From Providencia rettgeri (GTDB taxonomy: Bacteria; Pseudomonadota; Gammaproteobacteria; Enterobacterales; Enterobacteriaceae): a stretch of 64,000 bases of DNA. This document shows positions 10,045 to 21,919 of this stretch, one piece after another. The translations under genes were made by a program, and so were the position numbers. The notes below the pieces were generated by a model. It made no database searches and was not told the origin of the DNA. It saw only the letters and a list, made by a program, of their open reading frames with translations. The stretch is taken from contig NZ_CP053896.1 of NCBI RefSeq assembly GCF_013255915.1, positions 2,232,001 to 2,296,000 on the forward strand, read 5' to 3'. How positions within the stretch are numbered: the stretch's first letter is position 1; each line of letters opens with the position of its first letter.

Positions 10045-10848
10045 ATGAGTATAACAACATTTGAAAATAAGTATTTAAAGCGAACGACGAAGATGAGTGG
10101 GTGGTTCGCATTGGCAATTGCTCTTCATGTCGCTGTGGTTGGGGGCTATATATGGGTAACTTATAATCAACAATGGGAAGAGCTATTGCCTCCACCATCA
10201 GTGGTGATGGAAATTTCGATAGAGTCGCAAGCCGAACAATTGACAGAAGTTAACATTGGTCAACTACAAGAGTTAGCGGTGGCGAGTCAGGCCTATGAGG
10301 CTCCATCAGAAGAGAAAATTATCCCACCATTAGCCATCAATGAGCAGGCAGAAGTGCAAGTGGCTAAGACGGTGAGTACAAAACGAATAGCTGAAGTAAA
10401 AAAACAAAAGCGTGAAAAGCAGGTGGTTGAACAAAAACAAGCGACTGATTCAAAAGCCAATGATGCCCCTGTCACCAGTGATGCAGCAGCGCCATTACAG
10501 ACTCAGAAAATTGCCGCAGAATTTAATAGCCAGTCACAATCGATAGAGAACGCGAAAAGGCTGTGGGAAGCACAAGTATTGGGTAAATTAAATAAATACA
10601 AGCGTTTCCCTGAAGATGCCGTAAGGCGAGGGCGAGTTGGTCAATCAGCAGTAACATTTACGGTTGACCCACAAGGTTTTTTACTTGATAGCGAGCTGGT
10701 GAGTTCATCTGGAACGCGATCGTTGGATAGAGAAGCCTTGCAGGTTTTATCAAGAGCGGCACCTTTACCTGAACCACCTACCGAGATTTTAATCAATGGG
10801 CAGGTGACAGTCAGTATCCCTATTGATTTTACTCTTAATGAAAAATAG
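10045..10848 (+). CDS. TonB family energy-transducing protein
   Basis: TonB couples the proton motive force (through ExbB/ExbD) to outer-membrane receptors. This 267-residue protein has a membrane anchor at about residues 19-37 (WFALAIALHVAVVGGYIWV), a charged Lys/Glu/Gln periplasmic linker and a C-terminal TonB domain (LGKLNKYKRFPEDAVRRGRVGQSAVTFTV through PLPEPP). The linker lacks the long Pro-Glu/Pro-Lys run of the main E. coli TonB, so it is probably a dedicated second TonB for this cassette. No exbBD lies nearby. The peptidase gene starts 12 bp after its stop. Confidence 0.92.
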   Translation: MSITTFENKYLKRTTKMSGWFALAIALHVAVVGGYIWVTYNQQWEELLPPPSVVMEISIESQAEQLTEVNIGQLQELAVASQAYEAPSEEKIIPPLAINEQAEVQVAKTVSTKRIAEVKKQKREKQVVEQKQATDSKANDAPVTSDAAAPLQTQKIAAEFNSQSQSIENAKRLWEAQVLGKLNKYKRFPEDAVRRGRVGQSAVTFTVDPQGFLLDSELVSSSGTRSLDREALQVLSRAAPLPEPPTEILINGQVTVSIPIDFTLNEK

Positions 10849-10860
10849 ATTGGATGAATT

Positions 10861-12993
10861 ATGCGTAATAAACTTACTGAGTTTTGTCTTATTACATTAC
10901 TTGGTTTATATGCAGCAACCAGTGCTGCGGAGGATAGAATGTCAGCACCAATAGCCAAAAAACAACCACATACAATGACTACTCACGGAGATGTCCGTGT
11001 TGATAACTATTATTGGTTAAGAGATGACCAACGTGAGTCTCCAGAAATTATCGAATATCTAACGCAAGAAAATGACTATACAAAGCAACAATTAGAGAAA
11101 GGTGAGTCGTTAAAAAAAGAGATTTACGATGAACTATTTTCGCGTATGAAGCAGGACGATGAGTCAGTTCCCTATAATTATAATGGTTATACTTACCGCT
11201 CACGAGTGGTTGCGGGAAAAAATTATTCTATCTATGAAAGACGTCCGGTAAATAGTCAGGGTGAATGGGTTGTATTAGTTGACGGTAATGAACGTGCCGA
11301 AGGCACAGAATATTATCGTATGGGCGCGTTAGCTATTTCGCCAGATAATACCACGCTTGCCATTGCCGAAGATCGCCAAGGGCGTAATGAATTTGCAGTG
11401 TCATTTCGAAAAATTGATGAGAGCGAGTGGCAAGAGAATGCATTAACCAATACATCAGGGAATATTGTTTGGGCTAATGATAACCAAACGCTATTCTATG
11501 TGAATAAGGACAAGCAAACATTGCTTCCTTATCAAGTGGTTAGGCACCAATACGGTACACAGCAAACTCAAGACAAACTGGTGTATGAAGAAAAGGATGA
11601 TACTTTTTACGTTAGTTTAGCGAAATCGACGTCAAAAGATTTTATTTTAATAGGTATCACGAGTACTGAAACTTCTGAATATCGGTTAATTGATGCAAAT
11701 CAGCCACAAAATGATGCTAAAATCTTAAAACCACGTCAAGTTGGGGTTGAGTACTATCCTGATCATTTCAATGGTAAATTCTATATTCGTTCTAATCACC
11801 AGCACCCATTGTTTGGTTTATATATTGCAGACAATATTTTAGCGCCGTGGGTAAGCTTTATTGCACCACGTGATGGGGTTGATCTTGAAGGTTTTGCGTT
11901 ATTTAATAACTGGTTAGTGGTAGAAGAGCGCCAAAACGGCTTAGTAAATATACGCCAAATCAGTTGGTTAACGCATAAAGAAAACCAAGTGAGCTTTGAT
12001 GACCCAACTTACATGGCGTGGATTGGGAATAACCCTGAGCCTGATACGGACACATTACGCTACGGCTACTCATCAATGACCACACCGTCTTCAGTATATG
12101 AAATTAATATGCTGACTCAAGAAAAACAGCTTTTAAAACAAGAAGAAGTTAAAGATTTTAATAAGCAAAATTACCAAAGTGAGCGTATTTGGGTCACAGC
12201 ACAAGATGGGGTAAAAGTCCCTGTTTCCTTAGTTTACCGTAAAGATCTTTTCAAACATGGTCAAAATCCATTGTTAGTCTATGGTTATGGCGCTTATGGA
12301 TATGGCATAGACCCTTCTTTTAGTTCATCTCGTTTGTCTTTATTGGATCGCGGTTTTGTTTACGCGATTGCACATATTCGTGGTGGTGGTGACTTAGGTA
12401 AAAATTGGTACATACAAGGCAAAACAATCCACAAAATGAATACATTTACTGACTTTATTGATGCAACCAAAGGGTTATTATCAGAAGGTTATGGTAAAGC
12501 AGGGCATGTGTATGCCATGGGGGGCAGTGCGGGGGGCTTATTAATGGGAGCGGTGGTGAATATGGCGCCTGACTTATACGAGGGTGTTGTTTCCGCTGTT
12601 CCATTTGTAGATGTGGTAACCACAATGTTAGACCCATCAATTCCTCTGACTACTGGGGAATACGACGAGTGGGGTAACCCTGAAAATGAAGAGGATTACT
12701 GGCGAATTAAAGCGTATAGCCCTTATGACAATATCAAAGCACAACATTACCCACATATTTTAGTGACGACAGGGTTACATGATTCCCAAGTTCAATACTG
12801 GGAACCTGCAAAATGGGTGGCTAAATTGCGAGATATTAAACAAGGTAATTCATTATTATTATTAGAAACGAATATGAATGCGGGCCATGGCGGTAAATCA
12901 GGGCGTTTTAATGCACTCGATGATATTGCCCAAGAATATAGCTTTATTCTTATGCTTGAAAATAAAGACAAATATTTTCCATATTTAAAATAA
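10861..12993 (+). CDS. exported S9 prolyl oligopeptidase / oligopeptidase B-like protease
   Basis: This serine peptidase of 710 residues has an N-terminal beta-propeller and a C-terminal alpha/beta-hydrolase domain. The start DNYYWLRDDQ is typical of S9A. The triad is visible as S556 in GGSAGG, D641 in GLHDSQ and H676 in NAGHGG. Unlike cytosolic PtrB it begins with a probable signal peptide (LITLLGLYAATSAAE), so it should act in the periplasm or outside. It is packed behind tonB and before the receptor, which suggests it processes a peptide linked to that receptor's substrate. That role is inference. Confidence 0.9.
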   Translation: MRNKLTEFCLITLLGLYAATSAAEDRMSAPIAKKQPHTMTTHGDVRVDNYYWLRDDQRESPEIIEYLTQENDYTKQQLEKGESLKKEIYDELFSRMKQDDESVPYNYNGYTYRSRVVAGKNYSIYERRPVNSQGEWVVLVDGNERAEGTEYYRMGALAISPDNTTLAIAEDRQGRNEFAVSFRKIDESEWQENALTNTSGNIVWANDNQTLFYVNKDKQTLLPYQVVRHQYGTQQTQDKLVYEEKDDTFYVSLAKSTSKDFILIGITSTETSEYRLIDANQPQNDAKILKPRQVGVEYYPDHFNGKFYIRSNHQHPLFGLYIADNILAPWVSFIAPRDGVDLEGFALFNNWLVVEERQNGLVNIRQISWLTHKENQVSFDDPTYMAWIGNNPEPDTDTLRYGYSSMTTPSSVYEINMLTQEKQLLKQEEVKDFNKQNYQSERIWVTAQDGVKVPVSLVYRKDLFKHGQNPLLVYGYGAYGYGIDPSFSSSRLSLLDRGFVYAIAHIRGGGDLGKNWYIQGKTIHKMNTFTDFIDATKGLLSEGYGKAGHVYAMGGSAGGLLMGAVVNMAPDLYEGVVSAVPFVDVVTTMLDPSIPLTTGEYDEWGNPENEEDYWRIKAYSPYDNIKAQHYPHILVTTGLHDSQVQYWEPAKWVAKLRDIKQGNSLLLLETNMNAGHGGKSGRFNALDDIAQEYSFILMLENKDKYFPYLK

Positions 12994-13022
12994 TAATTAA
13001 CCTATAAAATTTAGGTGATTTT

Positions 13023-13062
13023 AGGCCAGCAACAAGATTAATCACATTGTTGCTGAGCCTTT
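13023..13062 (+). terminator. hairpin after the S9 peptidase
   Basis: Arms CAGCAACAA and TTGTTGCTG are followed by AGCCTTTTC. It may end part of the upstream transcript before the receptor gene. The T-run is short, so it may only attenuate. Confidence 0.55.
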
Positions 13063-13133
13063 TCACAGGCACTATTTGGCCTGTGCTAGCGGTGTGAGCG
13101 TATGACACTCAGTACGTTTACAGGAATGGTTTA

Positions 13134-15392
13134 ATGAATAATAAAACAATAATTATGGTAGCTGGCATTATTGCCACTAGCTACCAAGGGATCGCTTTGG
13201 CTGAAAATACACAGCAGCAAAATAAGCAGAAAGAAGGTGTGGTTAATTTTAGCCAATTAAAAGTTTCAGGTGCGCAGAAACAAACCCCACTAGTCAAAGC
13301 ATTAGAAAAACCAGGTGCTTATAGTGCGGTTGGTACAGAAAATAAATTGCAGTCGATGGATAAAATTATTCGCACCATGCCCGGCACCTATACTCAAATG
13401 GATGCCAGCCAAGGTACGGTTAACGTCAATATTCGTGGGCTGAGTGGTTTTGGTCGCGTGAATATGATGGTTGATGGTATTACACAAAGTTATTATGGTA
13501 TCTCACCGAGCAAATATACCCACGGTATGCAGCCGAGTAATGATTTTGGTTCATTAATTGATCCAAACTTTATTGTCTCAGTGGAAGTGGAGAAAGGGCA
13601 GTTGAATGGCAGTAATAGCATTAATGCTTTAGCCGGAAGTGCGAATTTCCGCACTATCGGAATTGATGACGTCATTTTTAACGACAATTTATACGGACTG
13701 CGTAGTAAAGCTAACTGGGGGGATAATGGTCTCGGTTATAACGGAATGGTTGCCGTTGCGGGTAAAACGCAATTACAGGATGATGGTTACTTTGGTGGTT
13801 TAATTGCAATTAGTGGTCATAATATTCCCGGAAGTTATAAGAATGGAGACGGCTTTGACAGTGATGAATTTGCCACAGATCCCTCATTCAAACAAAAGCC
13901 ACAATCTCAATTGGCAAAGTTGAAATATAAACCTAATGATCGCCATGAATTGGAATTCAGTGGGCGTTTTTTGCAAAATAAACTTACCAGCAGAAAGATT
14001 AATAGTGATGACTATTATCTTAAATATAAATACACCCCATTAAATGAATTAATTTATGTGGAAATCTTGGCAAGCCATGGTAATAATGAACAAAAATTTC
14101 AAGGTGATCCTATTGGTGGAGCCTTTAAAAATGCCATATCTAGAAATAAATCCGATAGTATAAATTTATCCAATACGAGTCATTTTTCTTATGGAGATGT
14201 GGATTATAAATGGCAAGTTGGTTCGAAATTAATGAAAACCAAATACCAAAAAACATCTCAACCTGTTGAAGACCCTAACACCCAAATATATAACCCATTT
14301 TCACCGAGTGGCACGCAAGATATCGTGAGCTTATATACCCAATTTGAAGGGAAATATGATATCTATACCGCTACATTTGATCTTAATTATCTTAATTATA
14401 AAGTTAAAGGTTATAAACCTGCGTGTGATGAAACCGAAAAATGTTTCCCCCAAGAAGCCAGTACATTGAATATCAAGGATAGCGGTATTAACCCTGGTGT
14501 TTTATTATCAGCACAAATTATTCCTGAGTTTCAACCTTTTGTTAGTTATGCTCACTCGATGCGTGCACCTAATTCCCAAGAGGCTTTTTTCTCGCAAAAT
14601 GGTGGTCAGAGCATGAACCCATTCCTAAAAGGGGAAAAGTCGAAAACATGGCAAGTTGGGTTTAATAGCTTCAAGCCTGACTTAGTTGTAGAGGGCGATC
14701 AATTCAATATGAAAGCTCTGTGGTTCCATACACATATTAAAGACTACATTACTAGCAAATCATTTATGTTGTGCCGAGCAAACTCACAAGAAGAGTTTGA
14801 TTGGTGCTTGATTAACGATGATGTTTGGAATAAAGAAAACCCAGATATTTTTCAGCGTGCAGATATGTATGTTAATGATCCTAGAGATGTGAATTTACGA
14901 GGGTATGAGTTGCAAGCCAATTATGATGCAGGTGTATTTTATTCAATGGTTTCATATACCAAAGAGTCAGGAAAACAACCGGTTTCTATTAATAGTACCT
15001 CCGTATTTAGTGCAGGGGATTTCACTCAATTACCTGACTATTACCTAACATTAGACTCAGGTGTACGCTTATTTGATGAAAAACTGACACTCGGTTCAAC
15101 GATTACATGGACTGGCCCCTCCAAACGGATTAGCCCAGTACCCGATGGCGACCAAAATGGTGATGCTATGACGGAGAAATATGAGAAACAACCAACTATT
15201 GTTGATGTATATGCAGATTATGAAATTAATAAAAACGTTAAATTGATGATGACTATTAACAATGTGACGAATAAAAACTATACCGATGCATTAAATCGCG
15301 CAAATTCGGGGGCAATTATGGAAGAACGAGGGCGAAATAACGAAACGGGTAGAGGGCGTACTTATATGATTGGTGGGCAGGTACGTTTCTAA
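13134..15392 (+). CDS. TonB-dependent outer membrane receptor (haem/iron type likely)
   Basis: This 752-residue receptor has a signal peptide (ending near IALAE), then GVVNFSQLKVSG as a probable TonB-box region. The plug domain carries the NVNIRGLSGFGRVNMMVDG signature, and the 22-strand barrel ends in the aromatic motif GGQVRF. The plug and first strands (EVEKGQLNGSNSINALAGSANFRTI) resemble haem/haemoglobin/transferrin receptors. The ligand cannot be set from the sequence. AGGAATGG precedes the ATG. It is last in the Fur-linked cassette and converges on xseA. Confidence 0.88.
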   Translation: MNNKTIIMVAGIIATSYQGIALAENTQQQNKQKEGVVNFSQLKVSGAQKQTPLVKALEKPGAYSAVGTENKLQSMDKIIRTMPGTYTQMDASQGTVNVNIRGLSGFGRVNMMVDGITQSYYGISPSKYTHGMQPSNDFGSLIDPNFIVSVEVEKGQLNGSNSINALAGSANFRTIGIDDVIFNDNLYGLRSKANWGDNGLGYNGMVAVAGKTQLQDDGYFGGLIAISGHNIPGSYKNGDGFDSDEFATDPSFKQKPQSQLAKLKYKPNDRHELEFSGRFLQNKLTSRKINSDDYYLKYKYTPLNELIYVEILASHGNNEQKFQGDPIGGAFKNAISRNKSDSINLSNTSHFSYGDVDYKWQVGSKLMKTKYQKTSQPVEDPNTQIYNPFSPSGTQDIVSLYTQFEGKYDIYTATFDLNYLNYKVKGYKPACDETEKCFPQEASTLNIKDSGINPGVLLSAQIIPEFQPFVSYAHSMRAPNSQEAFFSQNGGQSMNPFLKGEKSKTWQVGFNSFKPDLVVEGDQFNMKALWFHTHIKDYITSKSFMLCRANSQEEFDWCLINDDVWNKENPDIFQRADMYVNDPRDVNLRGYELQANYDAGVFYSMVSYTKESGKQPVSINSTSVFSAGDFTQLPDYYLTLDSGVRLFDEKLTLGSTITWTGPSKRISPVPDGDQNGDAMTEKYEKQPTIVDVYADYEINKNVKLMMTINNVTNKNYTDALNRANSGAIMEERGRNNETGRGRTYMIGGQVRF

Positions 15393-15409
15393 CCAGTATA
15401 TAAATTTAC

Positions 15410-15447
15410 AACCACTTATCCCGTTATTTTAATCGAGATAAGTGGTT
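15410..15447. terminator. bidirectional terminator between receptor and xseA
   Basis: AACCACTTATC pairs with GATAAGTGGTT around a 16-base loop in the convergent gap. Short A- and T-rich flanks fit a shared terminator. Confidence 0.7.
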
Positions 15448-15454
15448 AAAATAA

Positions 15455-16822
15455 TCACTTCGATACTATTTTTGTTTTAACTTTCTCAATGTGAGTAATT
15501 TGGCTTTCAACCCAACCATCATTAAGGCGTGTTTTCAGTGGTTGCCCTAATTTTACTTGGCTGGTTTTTTTCAACACGGTGCCTTCTGCTGTCTCACTAA
15601 TACTAAAGCCGCGAGCAAGTGTTGCCAATGGGCTGACAGCTTCCATTTTCGAACACGCGACAGCAAAACGTTGACGATAGCTATTGACCAAACTCGTGAT
15701 CATATTTTGCAAATGATATTGTGTTTGTTGCAACTGACGTTGTTGCTTTTGCAACTGAGGGCGTAAATCATTTTGCAGCAAACGGCGATTGACTCTTTCG
15801 AATTTAGCTGTCGAATTTTGTAGTTGCCGAGTCATCGACTGTGCTAACTTTTGTTGCAATAAATTAAGTTGGTTATGTTGCCGTGCTAAGCGTAATTGCG
15901 GGTGCTGTTGCTGTAAACGATGGTGTAAACGAGCAAACCTTTGTTGTTGGCCTACCACGTAATAATCCATTGCCATTTCAAGGTGTTGCTGTGCAGATTT
16001 TAACTGCCGCAGCATTTCTAGCTGGTTACGGCTAACAAGCTCGGCTGCCGCAGATGGGGTTGGTGCTCTTATGTCCGCTACATAGTCCGCAATCGTCACA
16101 TCGGTTTCATGACCAACAGCACTAATTATAGGCAGTTGACTAGCAAAAATAGCTCTAGCAACGATTTCTTCATTAAATGCCCACAAATCTTCAAGGGAGC
16201 CCCCACCGCGACCGACAATTAACACATCACATTCTTGACGCAAATTTGCTAGCTCAATCATTCGAGCAATTTGTGCTGGTGCCATTTCGCCTTGAACGGC
16301 CGTTGGATAGATAATGATAGGCAGAGAAGGATCCCGGCGGCGTAAAATATTTAAAATATCATGTAGGGCTGCACCGGTTGCTGATGTAATGATACCGACA
16401 GATTTAGCAGGGCTAGGTAGCGGTTTTTTATGAATAATATCAAATAAGCCTTGTGCGCTTAGCGTTTGTTTTAATAGTTCAAAACGCTGTTGCAGTAAGC
16501 CCTCACCGGCTGGCTGCATACTTTCAAGGATTAATTGGTAGTCACCTCGAGGTTCATATAAAGTCACTGTCGCTCTAACCAAAACTTGCTGGCCATTTTG
16601 TGGGCGGAAAGTGACACGTGCATTCTGCCCACGGAACATTGCCGCACGTACCTGTGCTCGGTCATCTTTTAAGGTTAAGTACCAATGACCTGAACTTGGC
16701 TGTGAAAAATTGGAAATTTCAGCGGTTAACCAAATACGCCCCATTTGGCTATCGAGTAGTTCTCGAACTGTTTGGTTAAGCTTGCTAACCGAGTAAATTG
16801 CGTTATTTTGTGAAGTCGACAT
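15455..16822 (-). CDS. xseA: exodeoxyribonuclease VII large subunit XseA
   Basis: XseA with XseB forms an exonuclease that degrades single-stranded DNA to short oligonucleotides. The 455-residue protein has an N-terminal OB-fold ([35 protein letters not shown]) and the catalytic core with [19 protein letters not shown] and [29 protein letters not shown] long Gln-rich coiled coil (about residues 270-390) precedes the C-terminal segment. It is transcribed away from guaB, as in E. coli. The call is secure. Confidence 0.97.
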   Translation of the reverse strand: MSTSQNNAIYSVSKLNQTVRELLDSQMGRIWLTAEISNFSQPSSGHWYLTLKDDRAQVRAAMFRGQNARVTFRPQNGQQVLVRATVTLYEPRGDYQLILESMQPAGEGLLQQRFELLKQTLSAQGLFDIIHKKPLPSPAKSVGIITSATGAALHDILNILRRRDPSLPIIIYPTAVQGEMAPAQIARMIELANLRQECDVLIVGRGGGSLEDLWAFNEEIVARAIFASQLPIISAVGHETDVTIADYVADIRAPTPSAAAELVSRNQLEMLRQLKSAQQHLEMAMDYYVVGQQQRFARLHHRLQQQHPQLRLARQHNQLNLLQQKLAQSMTRQLQNSTAKFERVNRRLLQNDLRPQLQKQQRQLQQTQYHLQNMITSLVNSYRQRFAVACSKMEAVSPLATLARGFSISETAEGTVLKKTSQVKLGQPLKTRLNDGWVESQITHIEKVKTKIVSK

Positions 16823-16914
16823 GTGAGCCAGATCAAATTTTAAAACAATGACTTAATCGATAGATACTAACGCAGCTATAGGAGTTATCAAGTTTTTTTT
16901 CAAAAAAACGCTGG

Positions 16915-18460
<1,546 letters not shown>

Positions 18461-18545
18461 TCGATAAAGTTTCTCAGGGTGGCGCATTCATTTGATTGCG
18501 TCACCGATTCTTATTTTTGACTTGAATTTTTGGAATTCTCCTCAA

Positions 18546-20123
18546 ATGACAACAAATATCCATAAACATCGCATTCTTATTCTTGATTTCGGCTCGCAAT
18601 ATACACAGCTGATCGCCCGTCGTATTCGTGAAATTGGCGTTTACTGTGAACTCTGGGCGTGGGACGTTACAGAAGAACAAATTCGAGAATTCAATCCAAA
18701 CGGTATTATTCTTTCTGGCGGGCCAGAAAGTACGACTGAGTCAGATAGCCCACGTGCTCCTGATTACGTATTTAATGCAGGTGTTCCTGTATTAGGTATT
18801 TGTTATGGCATGCAAACCATGTCAATGCAGTTGGGTGGTTCAGTTGAAGTCTCTGGTGAACGTGAGTTCGGTTATGCCAATGTCGAAATCACTGAGCAAT
18901 GTGAATTATTCCGTGATATTCATGACTCTCTGAACGAAGCTGGCAAGCCAGTACTTGATGTTTGGATGAGCCATGGTGATAAAGTTACAGCTATCCCTGC
19001 AGATTTTAAAACTATCGCCAGCACGCCAAGCTGCCCATATGCCATCATGGCAAATGAAGAGAAGAAATTCTACGGTGTGCAATTCCACCCAGAAGTGACT
19101 CACACTCACCAAGGCCTGAATATTTTAACGCGTTTTGTGAAAGATATTTGCCAATGTGAAGCCCTGTGGACACCAGCGGCAATTATCGAAGACACAGTAG
19201 CGCGTTTAAAAGAGCAAATTGGTGATGACCATGTACTGCTCGCATTATCGGGTGGTGTTGATTCATCGGTTACGGCATTGCTATTAAACCGCGCAATTGG
19301 TAAACGTTTAACCTGTGTGTTCGTTGATAACGGTTTATTGCGTTTAAATGAAGCAGACCAAGTAATGGAAATGTTCGCAGGTAAATTTGACCTGAACATC
19401 ATCCATGCAAAAGCCGAAGATCGCTTCTTAAATGCATTAGCTGGGATCAGCGATCCAGAAGCTAAACGTAAGAAAATTGGTCACGTATTTATCGAAGTAT
19501 TTGATGAAGAGTCATCTAAGCTGCCTAATATCAAATGGCTGGCTCAAGGAACAATTTACCCAGACGTTATCGAATCAGCAGCATCAGCAACTGGTAAAGC
19601 ACACGTTATCAAGTCTCACCATAATGTAGGTGGTCTGCCGGATGACATGAAACTTGGTTTAGTTGAGCCATTAAAAGAATTGTTTAAAGATGAAGTCCGT
19701 AAAATTGGTCTCGAATTAGGCCTCCCGTACGATATGCTGTATCGCCACCCATTCCCAGGCCCAGGCTTAGGTGTGCGTGTATTAGGCGAAGTGAAGAAAG
19801 AGTACTGTGATTTATTACGTCGTGCAGATGCTATCTTTATTGAAGAACTGCACAAAGCAGATTTATATCATAAAGTTAGTCAAGCATTTACCGTATTCTT
19901 ACCTGTCCGCTCTGTTGGCGTCATGGGTGATGGCCGTAAATATGACTGGGTTGTTTCACTGCGTGCAGTTGAAACTATCGACTTTATGACCGCTCATTGG
20001 GCGCATTTACCTTATGACTTCTTAGGCCGCGTTTCAAACCGCATCATTAATGAAGTCGATGGTATTTCCCGTGTTGTTTATGATATCAGCGGCAAACCAC
20101 CAGCGACAATTGAGTGGGAATAA
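18546..20123 (+). CDS. guaA: GMP synthase (glutamine-hydrolysing) GuaA
   Basis: GuaA aminates XMP to GMP using glutamine and ATP. It has 525 residues from the ATG at 18546, matching E. coli. The class I amidotransferase domain has GICYGMQ (nucleophile Cys) and HPEVTHT. The ATP-pyrophosphatase domain has LSGGVDSS. The dimerisation domain ends in KPPATIEWE. The prophage integrates in its last codons. The duplicated 17 bp include the codons for EWE and the stop, so the protein is unchanged by integration. Its natural downstream sequence is now at 57583 onward. Confidence 0.98.
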   Translation: MTTNIHKHRILILDFGSQYTQLIARRIREIGVYCELWAWDVTEEQIREFNPNGIILSGGPESTTESDSPRAPDYVFNAGVPVLGICYGMQTMSMQLGGSVEVSGEREFGYANVEITEQCELFRDIHDSLNEAGKPVLDVWMSHGDKVTAIPADFKTIASTPSCPYAIMANEEKKFYGVQFHPEVTHTHQGLNILTRFVKDICQCEALWTPAAIIEDTVARLKEQIGDDHVLLALSGGVDSSVTALLLNRAIGKRLTCVFVDNGLLRLNEADQVMEMFAGKFDLNIIHAKAEDRFLNALAGISDPEAKRKKIGHVFIEVFDEESSKLPNIKWLAQGTIYPDVIESAASATGKAHVIKSHHNVGGLPDDMKLGLVEPLKELFKDEVRKIGLELGLPYDMLYRHPFPGPGLGVRVLGEVKKEYCDLLRRADAIFIEELHKADLYHKVSQAFTVFLPVRSVGVMGDGRKYDWVVSLRAVETIDFMTAHWAHLPYDFLGRVSNRIINEVDGISRVVYDISGKPPATIEWE

Positions 20124-20124
20124 T
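20108..20124. other. attL core (17 bp) in the guaA 3' end
   Basis: AATTGAGTGGGAATAAT here is repeated exactly at 57566-57582 in direct orientation, and the flanking bases differ on both sides. It covers the last guaA codons and the stop. A tyrosine integrase gene starts just inside. This defines the left prophage boundary. Confidence 0.93.
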
Positions 20125-20166
20125 ATAGTTATTGTTGATAACAGTTTTTAGTTATCGATAAATCCA

Positions 20167-20203
20167 AAGGCATCAGTTAGTTACTGGTGCCTTTTTGTTT
20201 TTA
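20167..20203 (+). terminator. terminator now following guaA (prophage-supplied)
   Basis: Arms AAGGCATCAG and CTGGTGCCTT (with G-T pairing) flank a 7-base loop and lead into TTTGTTTTT. It lies inside the prophage boundary, so the phage provides a guaA terminator to replace the one displaced to 57628. Confidence 0.8.
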
Positions 20204-20237
20204 ACAGTTTTTAGCAGTTGACAATTACCGATAATTT

Positions 20238-20259
20238 TGACGGTATATATGACGGTATC
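20238..20259 (+). promoter_or_regulatory. candidate integrase arm-binding repeats, left end
   Basis: TGACGGTAT occurs at 20238 and 20250, spaced 12 bp start to start. The same pair with the same 12-bp spacing occurs near the right end (57486, 57498). They suit arm-type sites of the integrase. Related GACGG(T/C)AT words recur at about 20313 and inside int. Confidence 0.55.
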
Positions 20260-20341
20260 AGAAATAATAATGACTAGATTGATAACTTCATACCGTCGAA
20301 TAAAACATAAAAATGACGGCATCACTCAAAGGAATACCGAC

Positions 20342-21547
20342 GTGTTAACCGATAAGAAATTAAAGAGCTTAAAGCCAGAAGATAAGCTTTATAAGGTAGC
20401 TGATCGTGACGGTTTGTATGTTGCTGTTACAAAAACTGGAGCTATATCATTTAGATATGATTACCGCTTTAACGGGCGTAGAGAAACCATAACTTTTGGA
20501 CGCTACAGCGATGACGGTATTACACTTGCGGAAGCAAGAGAAATGCTAATCGATGCCAAAAAGACGCTGAACGCAGGCGTATCACCAGCTTCACAGAAGC
20601 GAGACGGTATTACAAAGCGTAAAATAGGGCTGACCCTGAAAGACTATACCGTCAAATACCTATCAGAAACCCGCTTCGCAGACAGCACGCTAGATATGAA
20701 AACTGCCATAGTCGAAAGGGATCTATACCCAACGCTTGGCAAACTACAGCTAGAAGAAATCACGACACAAAAGGTTAGGGCCTTATGTGAAAAGATTAAA
20801 GAACGTGGCGGTAACTCTACCGCTTTGCAGATACGTGAAATTGTTGGCTCTGTGTTCGACTACGTTATTGATCGTGGCTATGAGATAGAAAACCCTGTTA
20901 GCAGTATTAAAGCTTCATCCATCGCTACATTTGAGGCACGCGATAGGGCAATGACAGCTAAAGAAGTTGGTATATTCTTTAATGAACTAGAAAATTATAG
21001 CTGTTACCCAACGCTTAAATTAGCCGTTAAGTTCGTGCTATTAACTTTAGTTAGAAAAAGTGAGTTTATAAAAGCGACTTGGGATGAAATTGATTTTGAT
21101 GAGAGATGCTGGATCATACCTAAGGCAAGAATGAAAAGAAGAAGGGCGCACGTAATCTATTTATCCGAACAAGCCTACGACATGCTTGTTGGGTTTAAGG
21201 CCTGTGCTATGGGTAGTAATTATTTAGTTCCTGGTCGATATGATGTAAGCAAACCACTTTCTAATGCTGCGTTAAATAACGTAATTGACGGTGTTGTTAA
21301 GCGTATAAATGCGAAGGGGATTAATTTTGAGCCGTTGACAGTCCATGATATGAGAAGAACAGCCAGCACATTGTTACATGAAGCTGGCTTCAATTCTGAC
21401 TGGATAGAGAAGTGTTTAGCCCACGAACAAAAAGGCGTACGTGCTGTTTATAACAAAGCAGAGTATGCAGAACAACGCCGCGATATGCTACAGCAGTGGG
21501 CTAATATGGTGGATGGTTGGATAGAAAAAGAGAAGGGCAAAATTTAA
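20342..21547 (+). CDS. int: tyrosine-recombinase phage integrase (P4-type)
   Basis: This catalyses site-specific integration at guaA. From the GTG at 20342 the product has 401 residues and starts VLTDKKLKSLKPEDKLYKVADRDGL, the usual start of P4-type integrases. AAAGGA lies 9 bp upstream. A TTG at 20237 would add 35 residues that run through the arm-site repeats and is less likely. The N-terminal DUF4102 arm-binding domain is followed by a core-binding SAM-like domain. The catalytic domain shows LTLVRKSEF (first Arg), HDMRRT (His-x-x-Arg), LAHEQ and the Tyr in AVYNKAEY. It adjoins attL. Confidence 0.93.
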   Translation: MLTDKKLKSLKPEDKLYKVADRDGLYVAVTKTGAISFRYDYRFNGRRETITFGRYSDDGITLAEAREMLIDAKKTLNAGVSPASQKRDGITKRKIGLTLKDYTVKYLSETRFADSTLDMKTAIVERDLYPTLGKLQLEEITTQKVRALCEKIKERGGNSTALQIREIVGSVFDYVIDRGYEIENPVSSIKASSIATFEARDRAMTAKEVGIFFNELENYSCYPTLKLAVKFVLLTLVRKSEFIKATWDEIDFDERCWIIPKARMKRRRAHVIYLSEQAYDMLVGFKACAMGSNYLVPGRYDVSKPLSNAALNNVIDGVVKRINAKGINFEPLTVHDMRRTASTLLHEAGFNSDWIEKCLAHEQKGVRAVYNKAEYAEQRRDMLQQWANMVDGWIEKEKGKI

Positions 21548-21552
21548 GAGGT

Positions 21553-21738
21553 TTATTTTTCTGAGTCTAAAACTTTTGTGGCCAGTAAAGTTGATAGCAT
21601 CGATGCACCAACCACCAGCCAAAATACGGAATAAAAAAGCCGCTCTATAATTACAGGGCGGCTATCGTTTTCTGCACCAATTACAGAGAAGATATATCCT
21701 GCAATCCATGCGTACGCTATCAAAATGAACTCAATCAA
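21553..21738 (-). CDS. small phage membrane protein
   Basis: This 61-residue protein has two predicted membrane helices (IEFILIAYAWIAGYIFSVIG and LFYSVFWLVVGASMLSTLLA). Its stop lies 5 bp from the convergent integrase stop, and its start overlaps the excisionase candidate by 8 bp. I do not recognise a family. It is the last gene of the leftward early operon. Confidence 0.55.
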   Translation of the reverse strand: MIEFILIAYAWIAGYIFSVIGAENDSRPVIIERLFYSVFWLVVGASMLSTLLATKVLDSEK

Positions 21739-21919
21739 TGGTAGCCTCCTTGGTTATAAATTGTGGCCCAGTAAATTCAATGCTGTTATTCGGGCATTCG
21801 TTGCCCCAAGCATCCCAACCCTGTGACATGTAATATCTTGCAGGGTTTCGATATACCGTTGAAGATGACAGTCGGATCATTGATGCGTATTCTTTTATTG
21901 TATAAAGAGAGTCATCCAC
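21731..21919 (-). CDS. excisionase-like small DNA-binding protein
   Basis: This 62-residue protein opens with SLYTIKEYASMIRLSSSTVYRNPARYY, a MerR/excisionase-type winged-helix pattern in which TIKEYA..IRLSSSTVYR is the recognition helix region. Its size and place next to int fit an Xis directionality factor, which would bend attP DNA during excision. It could instead be a small regulator. It overlaps both neighbouring genes by 8 bp, so translation is coupled. Confidence 0.7.
   Translation of the reverse strand: MDDSLYTIKEYASMIRLSSSTVYRNPARYYMSQGWDAWGNECPNNSIEFTGPQFITKEATID

Noticed and set aside
20108-20124. tRNA gene as integration target
   Set aside because: The duplicated core is the end of guaA; no tRNA cloverleaf is visible here or elsewhere in the window.
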